55,127 nucleotides of DNA from an uncultured Chloroflexota bacterium (GTDB taxonomy: Bacteria > Chloroflexota > Dehalococcoidia > GIF9 > AB-539-J10). Under the pieces are notes generated by a model. The model searched no databases. It was not told where the DNA came from and saw only the letters and a program-made list of their open reading frames with translations. The first letter of the stretch is position 1. Every line of letters starts with the position of its first letter. The stretch covers positions 1 through 55,127 of the forward strand of contig CAISEW010000034.1 in the NCBI GenBank assembly GCA_903884455.1, read 5' to 3'. This document shows positions 16,638 through 24,237 of this stretch, piece after piece. The position numbers were made by a program, and so were the translations under genes.

Positions 16638-16922
16638 CCATCGTCATCTACTGGAATGGTCTGAGAAGATATATCCTGACCGCAGTAGACTACGTTACAT
16701 AGTCAAGCTGTGCCCGGCTGTATAAATCCAGTATCTCGACGGTCGGTTTGGGCAGGTAGCCTCCAAACTTGTGAGCACCATGGGCGCCTTATGCTCACCG
16801 ACGGAAGCGGGCGATGGGCCAAACTGGCTAGACCTCTGCACTGGAAGCACCTTGCTTGGCCACTAGTGTTGGCGACTGTCTACCCTGAACGGCAGATATT
16901 CCCCGTTTTCCGAGTTCTGTGA
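16638..16922 (+). pseudogene. Relic of an IS481/rve-type DDE transposase
   Basis: The plus strand reads TIVIYWNGLRRYILTAVDYV up to a TAG, then resumes with ARLYKSSISRRS and, further on, LMLTDGSGRWAKLARPL. These correspond to the 'D....G..RYILTAVDY.TR.A.ARLYKS.SS' core and the 'TDNGSE(F/W)AK' second-Asp block of integrase-core transposases, with at least one stop and one or more frameshifts. No inverted repeat ends were found. It lies just before the DAHP-synthase module, so it may mark how that module arrived. Confidence 0.5.
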
Positions 16923-17120
16923 GTCCACTATCCGTAAGTCTTTTGGGATCGTTGTTTGTCATGCCCCGTAATGACACGTGCGGGTGAGGGCGTGCACACT
17001 ATTATGATACAATTAGTGAATTGGGAATTGTGCATTCGTATCCAGAATGTCTTGTCGGTGTCTAGGTACTAGGTGACGAGAAAAGCATCTAAGCCGACAA
17101 AAACAAGAGGACATGCAGTA
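16923..17120. other. Leader region of the DAHP-synthase module
   Basis: No gene. A TATGATACAAT sequence near 17003-17013 could be a -10 region, but no good -35 was found. AGAGG at 17106-17110 precedes the ATG at 17121. Confidence 0.3.
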
Positions 17121-18455
17121 ATGGAAGATAAATGGACACCAAGCAGCTGGAGGAGTTTTCCAGTGAAGCAACAGCCAGATTGGCCCGATGGAAAGCATTT
17201 AGAAGAGGTTGTTGCCAGGTTGCGTCAAATGCCGTCGTTAGTCTTCTCGGGCGAAACGAGAAAATTGAGACAGGCACTCACAGGCGTTAATGAGGGCAAC
17301 AATTTCATTTTGCAGGTTGGTAATTGTGCAGAAAGCTTCAGCGACTGTCATGGTCCGAAAATTCACAATTTCCTAAGGATCGTCCTGCAAATGGCCTTAG
17401 TCGTAAAGTACAAGACAGGCAGGCAGGTAATAAAAATCGGAAGAATTGGCGGCCAATATGCCAAACCACGTTCAGATGATTACGAAAGCATTGATGGGAA
17501 AGAGATTCCAAGCTATCGTGGCGACATGGTAAACGATTGGGCGCCGACGTACGAAGCCCGTATACCAAATCCGGATAGATTGTTGGAGGGCTACTTTCGC
17601 TCAGCCGCTACTCTGAATCTTATTAGGGCTTTCACTCAGGGGGGATACAACGAGATCAGGAACTTAAGAGATTGGAGGGAACATTTCTTCTCGCGGGATA
17701 TATCGAGGCTACCGTATTACATGAAGTTGGAAGAGGATCTGACATCTGCATTGGAAAACAAGGAGATAGCGTTCAATGCGACATCAGAGAGAGACGAGAT
17801 ATTCATATCACATGAGGGACTACTATTGGACTACGAAGAAGCGTTCACACGCATTGATACAACATTTGGGGGTTACTACGACACAAGCGCCCACCTAGTC
17901 TGGATTGGCAATAGGACAAGACAATCCAACGGTGCACATGTTGAATTTGCAAGAGGTATTGGCAATCCCATCGGAGTAAAGGTCGGTCCGGATTGCGATC
18001 CCGATGACCTCCTAACCTTGATTAAGAAAATAAACCCCAGAAACGAAGCTAATAAACTGGTATTAATCAGCAGGATGGGGCAAGATAGAATACGAAAAGA
18101 TCTTAAGTCCCTAATTCAGGTCATTAAGAGCAACAAGTTAAATGTTGTCTGGGTTTGTGACCCCATGCACGGTAATACCTTCGCCCATAATGGTTATAAG
18201 GTCAGGGCGTTTGACGATATCGCAGCCGAGATTAGGTCATTTGTAAAGGTGTGCAGGAATGAAAATGTGATTCCAGGCGGGGTTCATTTAGAAATAACTG
18301 CCGAAAACGTAACTGAATGCATTGGCGGAATCAACGGATTGACTTTATCGGGTATAAGCGACAACTATGCCACGAAGGTTGATCCGAGGTTGAATGCAGC
18401 TCAAGCTCTGGAGACGGCCTTCATCGTTAGTGAATCATTAAGCAGGCGGGATTAA
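17121..18455 (+). CDS. Class II 3-deoxy-7-phosphoheptulonate (DAHP) synthase
   Basis: Condenses phosphoenolpyruvate with erythrose-4-phosphate (or an amino analogue) to a C7 acid sugar. The 444-residue protein has all class II landmarks: LQVGNCAESF with the metal Cys, IGRIGGQYAKPRS, VKVGPDCD, ISRMGQDRIRKDL, VWVCDPMHGNT with the metal His, HLEITAENVTEC with the metal Glu, and VDPRLNAAQALE with the metal Asp. The frame opens at a GTG (17073), but ATG at 17121 fits the family start. It is followed 14 bp later by an oxidoreductase and then an ATP-grasp gene, not by shikimate genes. This resembles dedicated DAHP or aminoDAHP synthases of secondary pathways rather than housekeeping AroA. Confidence 0.92.
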   Translation: MEDKWTPSSWRSFPVKQQPDWPDGKHLEEVVARLRQMPSLVFSGETRKLRQALTGVNEGNNFILQVGNCAESFSDCHGPKIHNFLRIVLQMALVVKYKTGRQVIKIGRIGGQYAKPRSDDYESIDGKEIPSYRGDMVNDWAPTYEARIPNPDRLLEGYFRSAATLNLIRAFTQGGYNEIRNLRDWREHFFSRDISRLPYYMKLEEDLTSALENKEIAFNATSERDEIFISHEGLLLDYEEAFTRIDTTFGGYYDTSAHLVWIGNRTRQSNGAHVEFARGIGNPIGVKVGPDCDPDDLLTLIKKINPRNEANKLVLISRMGQDRIRKDLKSLIQVIKSNKLNVVWVCDPMHGNTFAHNGYKVRAFDDIAAEIRSFVKVCRNENVIPGGVHLEITAENVTECIGGINGLTLSGISDNYATKVDPRLNAAQALETAFIVSESLSRRD

Positions 18456-18469
18456 TCGGAAATTGGAGA

Positions 18470-19609
18470 ATGAAAGAAGACAAGACTAACAAACTAAGAG
18501 TGGCTTTCGTTGGCGGGGGCATGAATTCTGCTGTTGGATTGGCGCATTACTCAGCAATCTCCTTGGACAATGTCTTTGAGCTGGTTGCCGGGTGTTTCAG
18601 CAGACGTAGGGAGATTAACTATGCTAGTGCAGAAAGATACAAGGTACCCAAGAATAGAACATATGACAGCATTGATGAGTTAGTAACGAGCGAAAAAAAC
18701 AAGGTCGACGCGGTTGTTGTTCTGACACCCACAAATCAACACGCCTCTCAAGTCATTAGTCTCGTTAACAAGGATGTACCTGTTATCTGCGAGAAAACTC
18801 TGGGTTGTTCAACGGATGAAGTGGAGCAAATCAGGGCCGCCCTGCAGAAAAAGAATGGTTTCCTGGCAGCGATATACAATTACTTAGGATATCCGATTAT
18901 TCGAGAACTGAGACACATGGTACAAAAAGGTACTCTGGGCAAAATAAATCACATACAGATAGAAATGCCGCAAGAAGGATTCATTCTGATTAATCGGGAG
19001 GGAAAACCCATTATTCCGCAGGACTGGAGGCTGAAAGATGGGGTCATACCTACAATCTCGCTTGACCTGGGTGTTCACCTACATATGTTTATCAAATACC
19101 TTACAGATGAGAGTCCCATCAACGTTGTTGCCAGAAGCGAGTCAATTGGCAGCTTTTCAGAAATCGTTGATAACGTAAACTGCATTATTGAGTACTCCAA
19201 CAACCTTACGTGTAATATGTGGTACAGCAAGATCGCAATCGGTAACAGAAACGGGTTAAAGATCAGAATCTACGGCAGCAAAGCATCTGCTGAATGGCTG
19301 CAGGAGGTACCGGAAATTCTGCATCTTGCTGATGTGAGAGGCAATCGGTGGAAGGTAGACCGTGGCAATCAGGAGGTAGAAATATCTAACCAGCAACGAT
19401 ATACCCGTTTTAAAGTCGGTCATCCGGCCGGCTTCATAGAAGCATATGCGAATTACTATCAGGATATTGCCAATGCTTTACAGGACTACAAGAGGAGCAA
19501 CATTGTCAGTTTTAAGGACTGCTTCGGTATTGAGGAAGCATATGAGGGCGTTCGATTGTTGGAAGCTATTCAAAAATCCAGCAAGTCACGGGCATGGGAA
19601 AGAGTGTAG
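18470..19609 (+). CDS. Gfo/Idh/MocA family NAD(P)-dependent oxidoreductase
   Basis: A 379-residue dehydrogenase of sugars or cyclitols. The Rossmann domain begins RVAFVGGGMNSAVGLAHY, followed by AVVVLTPTNQHASQVI and the family's catalytic-lysine motif as VICEKTLGCS (usual form EKP). The C-terminal half has ISLDLGVHLHMFIKYLTDE, with the His typical of the active site, and GHPAGFIEAYANYYQDIANAL. It starts 14 bp after the DAHP synthase and is surely co-transcribed with it. In kanosamine and AHBA pathways a member of this family (NtdC, RifL) oxidises a sugar for amination beside an aminoDAHP synthase, but the parallel here is only contextual. Confidence 0.9.
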   Translation: MKEDKTNKLRVAFVGGGMNSAVGLAHYSAISLDNVFELVAGCFSRRREINYASAERYKVPKNRTYDSIDELVTSEKNKVDAVVVLTPTNQHASQVISLVNKDVPVICEKTLGCSTDEVEQIRAALQKKNGFLAAIYNYLGYPIIRELRHMVQKGTLGKINHIQIEMPQEGFILINREGKPIIPQDWRLKDGVIPTISLDLGVHLHMFIKYLTDESPINVVARSESIGSFSEIVDNVNCIIEYSNNLTCNMWYSKIAIGNRNGLKIRIYGSKASAEWLQEVPEILHLADVRGNRWKVDRGNQEVEISNQQRYTRFKVGHPAGFIEAYANYYQDIANALQDYKRSNIVSFKDCFGIEEAYEGVRLLEAIQKSSKSRAWERV

Positions 19610-19684
19610 CACGCTGTTGTAACTGGTTCGGTAAGAGCCAGTTTTCGCTGTCTGAGAGCGGCCGCCTTCCCATGAGAAATCAGT

Positions 19685-20839
19685 ATGAGAAAACGGATAT
19701 TACTAGTAGACACGAATTTCTCAGCCAAACCTATCTATGATTATCTGGTTAAGACAGGGGCTGAAGTCTACGTGGTTGGTGGAAGACCACAGGATGCGTT
19801 GGCAAAATCGGTAGAAAATTACATTAATCTGGACTACTCAAATACCAGTGAAGTAAAATCGCTAATTAAAAGGCTGAAGATCGATTTTCTTGTGCCGGGT
19901 GGCAATGATGTTTCTTACAAAGTCTGTTCTGAAGTAAATTCGGACATTCCTTTCTACAATATTGATCCGGTTGAAGTTAATGAGACCATCAACAGCAAAG
20001 AAAAATTCAGGGAATTTTCCACGGCTCTTGGGCTACATGTCCCGCACATTGTCGAGCCTGACAAAGTTGATGATTTTTTGCCGGTGATAATCAAACCCGT
20101 GGATGCTTACAGCGGGCACGGTATGACTGTAATTCGTAGGAAGGATAGAAATAAAGTCGAAACCGGCATTAAAGTGGCCAAGGGACTTTCGAAGTCTAAG
20201 CGCTGCTTGATAGAGGAGTTTGTACCGGGTCAATTATACAGTCATTCAGCATTTGTTATCGATGGCGAAATTATGATTGATTTCATCGTTGAGGAACATT
20301 GTGTTGTCAACCCCTATGTAGTTGATACCAGCCGCGTGGTTTTCGATTTTGACAAGAGAATCTTGAAACAAATTCGTGCAGATATTACTTCATTGGCAAA
20401 AGAATTAGATTTAGCAGATGGTCTGGTTCACACTCAATTTACTTGCAACGGCAGCTCTTTTTGGATTATTGAAGTCACCAGGCGATGCCCCGGTGATTTG
20501 TACAGCATGCTGATAGAATGCAGCACCGGATTCCCTTATGCGGAGTATTATGCAAAGCCTTTCCTCAATCAAAAACCAGATTTCTCTGACATGAAGCTCA
20601 ATAAGAGGTTTGTCATCAGACATACCATCACGCAATCGGATGAAGGCTGTTTCTACTCGCTAGACTTCAATTTGCCGGCATGCATTGAAAAACTGGTCCC
20701 ACTAGCGCTTACTGGCGATAGGGTTAAAGGCAGTCCTTTTGGTCGCATTGGGCTGATATTTCTCAGTGCGAAGACAGAAAAAGAAATGGGTGATCTATTC
20801 CAAAAATTTCTTAGTAGAGAATTGTATTTAATTCAATAA
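19685..20839 (+). CDS. ATP-grasp family ligase, specificity unknown
   Basis: A 384-residue enzyme that should activate a carboxylate as acyl phosphate and join it to an amine or thiol. The N-terminal preATP-grasp domain starts RILLVDTNFSAKPIYDYL. The ATP-grasp fold shows VIIKPVDAYSGHGMTVIRR (phosphate loop, about residue 135), CLIEEFVPGQLYSHSAF (about residue 176) and WIIEVTRRCPGD, the metal-binding end (about residue 260). A further C-terminal domain is present. It is third in the DAHP-synthase module, 75 bp after the oxidoreductase. A carboxylated C7 product would be a logical substrate. No close function can be named. Confidence 0.85.
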   Translation: MRKRILLVDTNFSAKPIYDYLVKTGAEVYVVGGRPQDALAKSVENYINLDYSNTSEVKSLIKRLKIDFLVPGGNDVSYKVCSEVNSDIPFYNIDPVEVNETINSKEKFREFSTALGLHVPHIVEPDKVDDFLPVIIKPVDAYSGHGMTVIRRKDRNKVETGIKVAKGLSKSKRCLIEEFVPGQLYSHSAFVIDGEIMIDFIVEEHCVVNPYVVDTSRVVFDFDKRILKQIRADITSLAKELDLADGLVHTQFTCNGSSFWIIEVTRRCPGDLYSMLIECSTGFPYAEYYAKPFLNQKPDFSDMKLNKRFVIRHTITQSDEGCFYSLDFNLPACIEKLVPLALTGDRVKGSPFGRIGLIFLSAKTEKEMGDLFQKFLSRELYLIQ

Positions 20840-20963
20840 TAATATGAACAGAGTTAATTAAGGCAAAATAGCCAATATGAGGAAAGAAGTAAGGCTGCAT
20901 TATTCCGATTTTCGTTTCTGATACGTCGGTGTGAACATCATCCCCTTATTAGCTGGACTGTTT

Positions 20964-21809
20964 TTACTTGCCCAATCGCTGCTTTTCTAAGTAATGTTTA
21001 CCCACTACTTTGTCAAGAAACCCTATCCTCACACCAGCTTCTTTCATCCTTCTCCACAAATTCCAATCGCCAGGTTCTTCATATTTCCAATTGTCGGTGT
21101 GACCTTCAAAGAGCTTTAGTTTGGAATGATATAATACTGAAAGGCGACAAATTCTTCCGCATTTGAGAGGGTAAGACCCCACATTTACCCATTTCCCAGG
21201 TTCTATTTCCATCTCAGTTATACCATAGACCATTTCATAGTCATGTTCCAAGGCATAATCTAGTAAGACTTCTAAATGATCTTCTGAAAATTCATCGTCG
21301 TCGTCCAGTGGGGCTATCCAGTCACCGGAGGATAACTCGAGGCTTTTTTTCGCTGGGGCCGCCCCGGCAACCATCCATCTGTGGTAGGGGTTAGCAGGAT
21401 ACTCACCTCTCCCGGGTAGATTATAAAACCTTATTCTTTTATCATTGAATTTCCTGAGCAGCTCTTCCGTATTATCTGTGCAATGGTCGCCTACTATTAC
21501 TATCTCGAAGTTTTGATAGGTTTGTCTTAGGACAGAGGGTATGGTGCGCTCTGTTAAAATCCTGCCTCGATTCCATGTGGGAATCGGAACGGAAATTAGG
21601 GGATTCTTACTACTTAAATCGTCTTTCGCGCTTTTCCTAACTTGGCTTAAGACCTTCTTGTTTCTTCTGCATTCGCCCCAGTTTTTTGCATAGTAGTTAT
21701 ACCGCATCCTCTTTCCAACCAGACGAAGTTTTGAATACACATCTGAGTACACATACCTAGTTACACGGCGAATACCTGCCCTTCTGGCTTTGGCTATTAT
21801 GTCCCTCAT
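20964..21809 (-). CDS. GT2 glycosyltransferase
   Basis: A 281-residue GT2 enzyme with a basic N-terminal extension of about 70 residues. The catalytic domain begins PLISVPIPTWNRGRIL (about residue 70), with VIVGDHCTDNTEEL, the metal-site region SSGDWIAPLDDDDEF (about residue 160) and GDWNLWRRMKEAG near the acceptor side. The ATG overlaps the stop of the wzx gene upstream (ATGA), so it is translated together with the flippase. It probably adds one sugar of the exported unit. Its stop faces the plus-strand ATP-grasp gene across a 124-bp gap. Confidence 0.85.
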   Translation of the reverse strand: MRDIIAKARRAGIRRVTRYVYSDVYSKLRLVGKRMRYNYYAKNWGECRRNKKVLSQVRKSAKDDLSSKNPLISVPIPTWNRGRILTERTIPSVLRQTYQNFEIVIVGDHCTDNTEELLRKFNDKRIRFYNLPGRGEYPANPYHRWMVAGAAPAKKSLELSSGDWIAPLDDDDEFSEDHLEVLLDYALEHDYEMVYGITEMEIEPGKWVNVGSYPLKCGRICRLSVLYHSKLKLFEGHTDNWKYEEPGDWNLWRRMKEAGVRIGFLDKVVGKHYLEKQRLGK

Positions 21810-23254
21810 TTTGTACCAACTACCTGCTTAAATAGATTCAAGTCCTCTTTAGAGAACGCCCTTAAGAGGATCAAGATTCCAAAATATATGATAGCAGCCA
21901 GGGGGACCAATAGCCACAGACTCAATCCACGGAAGAAAAAGAGGAACAAAGCCATTAGCCCGCTGGCTATCACCGGCCGGAAGATGAGTTTGGGAATCGA
22001 GATTCTGCAGACTAGTCTGGAGGTAAAAACGAAAAGAAGGACAAAGGCTATTAATGACCCAACTACATTGACCATGGCCGCCCCTACGTAGCTGTATCTG
22101 GGAATCAGTATCAAATTCATCACCACATTCACTATGGTGTAAGCGAGAACGATTTTCGCGGCCAAATTCTGCCTATTCATTGATGCCAGTATTGTCCCAA
22201 ACATGGCGTTGAGGAAACTGAATGGGATTGTCCAAATAAGCACCCGGAGGGCAATTACTGAAGGGGCAAACCCCTCCTGAAAAATACCCAAGATAATTCT
22301 GTCGCCAAGCATTGTTATGCCCACTGCAATGGGTAAACCTAAAAGAGATAGATATTTGAAAGATTTTTCGTATGCAAACCTTAGGGATTCCTGCGACGAA
22401 ACATAGAATCTGGAAAGAACAGGATAAAGTGCGGCTAAAAAAACGCTGGGAATGAACAGAAAGACCTGCATTATCTGGAATGACGCACTGTACCAGCCGA
22501 CAGCCTCGTCTCCTTTCATCGCAGAAAGCATAACCATAGCAATTCTAAGGGAAATTAAGTCGAGGGCAACAATGAGGAAGAAAGGCAAAGCCTTTTTTAT
22601 CATTGGTTTCCAGAAGCTCCAGTCAAATTCCATAGCTTTAACTGCCGGGGCTGATGCAGGGTTAGAAAACTTTAGCTTCATTACAGCAAAGCTATATCCT
22701 AAGGCAATAACGCTGGCTATGACGTATAGAGAGGCGAAACCAACGACGCTGAAGCCATGATTTATGGCGAAGATGACCCCGCCGAGAAGCAGAGCGGCGT
22801 TTAACATCTGCCCTATTGCCTGGAATTCCATGCGCTCGAATGCCTGGAATATGGAGTAGAACATCTGAGCGAACGCTGCAAGGACGACATATAGGCCAAA
22901 GAGGTAAACAACCGTAATCGTTTCCTGAGGGTAGCCCATCAGATTTATGGTCAGGGCGATCAAGCCGAAGGCAACGGCCACCAAGATTATCTTCAGCAGG
23001 CTGACATTGGCGAGGTATTTTAAGGCTAGAGACTTGTCTCTAGCCACCTCCCTTATCGTTAGAGAGTATAACCCTAAGTCGGCAAGGACACCAAAAATTC
23101 CGGTAAAGGCGAGGGCAAAAGAGAGGATGCCGAAGCCGGCAGCACCCAAGTAGCGGGCGGCATACATCATATAGAAGAAGGCCAGGAGATAACTGGCAAC
23201 TTGAGCTACGAGTAATACTGCGGTGTTTTTGGCAATCCTCTGAATGGTGCTCAT
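21806..23254 (-). CDS. Wzx-type lipid-linked oligosaccharide flippase (MOP superfamily)
   Basis: A 482-residue polytopic membrane protein with about 12-14 predicted helices that would flip a polyprenyl-linked glycan across the cytoplasmic membrane. The N-terminus has NTAVLLVAQVASYLLAFFYM, then the typical RYLGAAGFGILSFALAF and ADLGLYSLTIREVARD. The C-terminal ILIPRYSYVGAAMVNVVGSL is the standard Wzx block. It is the only intact flippase in the window and precedes a GT2 gene with a 4-bp overlap. A second flippase of the locus is only a relic (12017-12351), so export now depends on this one (inference). Confidence 0.92.
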   Translation of the reverse strand: MSTIQRIAKNTAVLLVAQVASYLLAFFYMMYAARYLGAAGFGILSFALAFTGIFGVLADLGLYSLTIREVARDKSLALKYLANVSLLKIILVAVAFGLIALTINLMGYPQETITVVYLFGLYVVLAAFAQMFYSIFQAFERMEFQAIGQMLNAALLLGGVIFAINHGFSVVGFASLYVIASVIALGYSFAVMKLKFSNPASAPAVKAMEFDWSFWKPMIKKALPFFLIVALDLISLRIAMVMLSAMKGDEAVGWYSASFQIMQVFLFIPSVFLAALYPVLSRFYVSSQESLRFAYEKSFKYLSLLGLPIAVGITMLGDRIILGIFQEGFAPSVIALRVLIWTIPFSFLNAMFGTILASMNRQNLAAKIVLAYTIVNVVMNLILIPRYSYVGAAMVNVVGSLIAFVLLFVFTSRLVCRISIPKLIFRPVIASGLMALFLFFFRGLSLWLLVPLAAIIYFGILILLRAFSKEDLNLFKQVVGTK

Positions 23255-23257
23255 TTT

Positions 23258-23674
23258 CTAACAGTTGCTTGAGTTTGTTGAGTTTGTTGGGTTCCTTGGG
23301 TGCTTGTCTTTGCTCAGGAGATATTTGATAAAGCCGGAGATCAGGCGAGCTACTTCATCAGATTTGGAGTATACTTCGTTAAATTTTTCCTGAGTGATAT
23401 AGCCCTGGTCTAAGGCAGCGTAGAGTTGGCTTTGAACTTCGGCTGCTGAGCCTTTAGCAATGAATAGAAACTGGGTGAATTCCCTCATTGATCTCCTTGA
23501 AAATCCCTCAGCTATATTAGACATTATTGAAACTACTGCACTTTGAATCTGCTCCCCAAACTTATAATCACTGCCGAACTTTTTGTTAGATTTCACAGCA
23601 TTGTAGACCATCTTCACCAGAACCCTTGCTTCCTGCCAAGCTTTTATATCTTCAAATCTCTCGATCTTCGTCAC
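23258..23674 (-). CDS. Four-helix bundle protein (23S rRNA intervening-sequence family)
   Basis: A 138-residue all-helical protein of the IVP/S23 family, with TKIERFEDIKAWQEARVLVK at the start and the central IMSNIAEGFSRRSMREFTQF that is diagnostic. Its biochemical function is unknown; members occur inside rRNA intervening sequences and, as here, as free genes. The longer frame to 23758 is an overlap with the HicB-like gene. The GTG at 23674 shares GTGA with that gene's stop and begins exactly where the family does. The C-terminal tail NPTNSTNSSNC comes from a short direct repeat in the DNA. It lies 3 bp upstream of the wzx start. Confidence 0.85.
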   Translation of the reverse strand: MTKIERFEDIKAWQEARVLVKMVYNAVKSNKKFGSDYKFGEQIQSAVVSIMSNIAEGFSRRSMREFTQFLFIAKGSAAEVQSQLYAALDQGYITQEKFNEVYSKSDEVARLISGFIKYLLSKDKHPRNPTNSTNSSNC

Positions 23675-23928
23675 TCTAACTCTACAAACTCCATAAACGC
23701 TATAAACCCTGTAAACTCCACAAAAAACTCGGCTTCTTTGTGCGATGGCTTGGCCCAATCATAGGGTATATCGTTGTCAAAGTGGTCAATGTGGAATTCA
23801 ATAGCTTCTTTTATTCTTTCCGTCGTTTCCTCTACACTTGCCCCCGTAGCTATACAGCCAGGCAAATCTGGACAGTAAGCAGAATAATTACCATCAGCCT
23901 TTTCAATTACAATTGTATATTTAAACAT
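23671..23928 (-). CDS. HicB-like antitoxin-family protein
   Basis: An 85-residue protein with the HicB N-terminal fold: MFKYTIVIEKADGNYSAYCP, then DLPGCIATGASVEETTERIK and AIEFHID. HicB proteins usually neutralise a HicA mRNA interferase, but no HicA gene is adjacent and no DNA-binding C-terminal domain is present. The last 20 residues are of unusual sequence, produced by the same small repeats that precede the next gene. Its stop overlaps the GTG start of the four-helix bundle gene. Confidence 0.8.
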   Translation of the reverse strand: MFKYTIVIEKADGNYSAYCPDLPGCIATGASVEETTERIKEAIEFHIDHFDNDIPYDWAKPSHKEAEFFVEFTGFIAFMEFVELE

Positions 23929-23972
23929 TTCCTCCTACACCTTGCGACATTCAAATTGGTCACTAGTCAAAA

Positions 23973-24011
23973 CTAGTCAATAGTCTAGAGTCGGGAGTCA
24001 GATTAGTCAAG
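23973..24011. repeat. Right copy of the 39-bp inverted repeat bracketing the glycan locus
   Basis: Reverse complement of 4342-4380 with two mismatches in 39. It lies between the HicB-like gene and the rfb operon. Confidence 0.75.
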
Positions 24012-24069
24012 CAGAGTTTACTCCATCGACCTCGCCCAGGACAGGCTTGAGCAGAGGGGAGATTCTTCG

Positions 24070-24214
24070 CCCCGACAAGTCGGGGCTCAGAATGACACAT
24101 TCCCCTGTCATTGCGAGGCTGGCGAAGCCAGCCGAAGCAATCTCGGTGGGGGCAATGAGATTGCCACGCTCCCGCCTGCCATAGCTGTGCGGCGGGCAGG
24201 TCGCTCGCAATGAC
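24070..24214. repeat. REP/MITE-like palindromic element downstream of rfbD
   Basis: An 8-bp stem CCCCGACAAGTCGGGG (24070-24085) is followed by a 108-bp element (24107-24214) with perfect 11-bp inverted ends GTCATTGCGAG and CTCGCAATGAC and internal palindromes (GGCTGGCGAAGCCAGCC and a CCCGCC/GGCGGG stem). This type of short repeat is scattered through many environmental bacterial genomes. The 69-codon frame over it is not a gene. The element may also help end transcription from the rfb operon. Confidence 0.75.
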
Positions 24215-24237
24215 ATGAGGAAAAGGGCTGGTTGCTT

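Noticed and set aside
16710-16922. A 70-codon plus-strand open frame
   Set aside because: Its end is part of the transposase relic (LTDGSGRWAKL), and the start has no ribosome site; it is not a separate gene.
19620-19642. Possible terminator hairpin AACTGG...CCAGTT
   Set aside because: Only a 6-bp stem with four T after it, and it lies between two genes of one module; too weak to call.
24007-24216. A 69-codon minus-strand frame (SLRATCPPHS...)
   Set aside because: It is read through the REP/MITE element; such translations of this repeat recur in many genomes and are not proteins.
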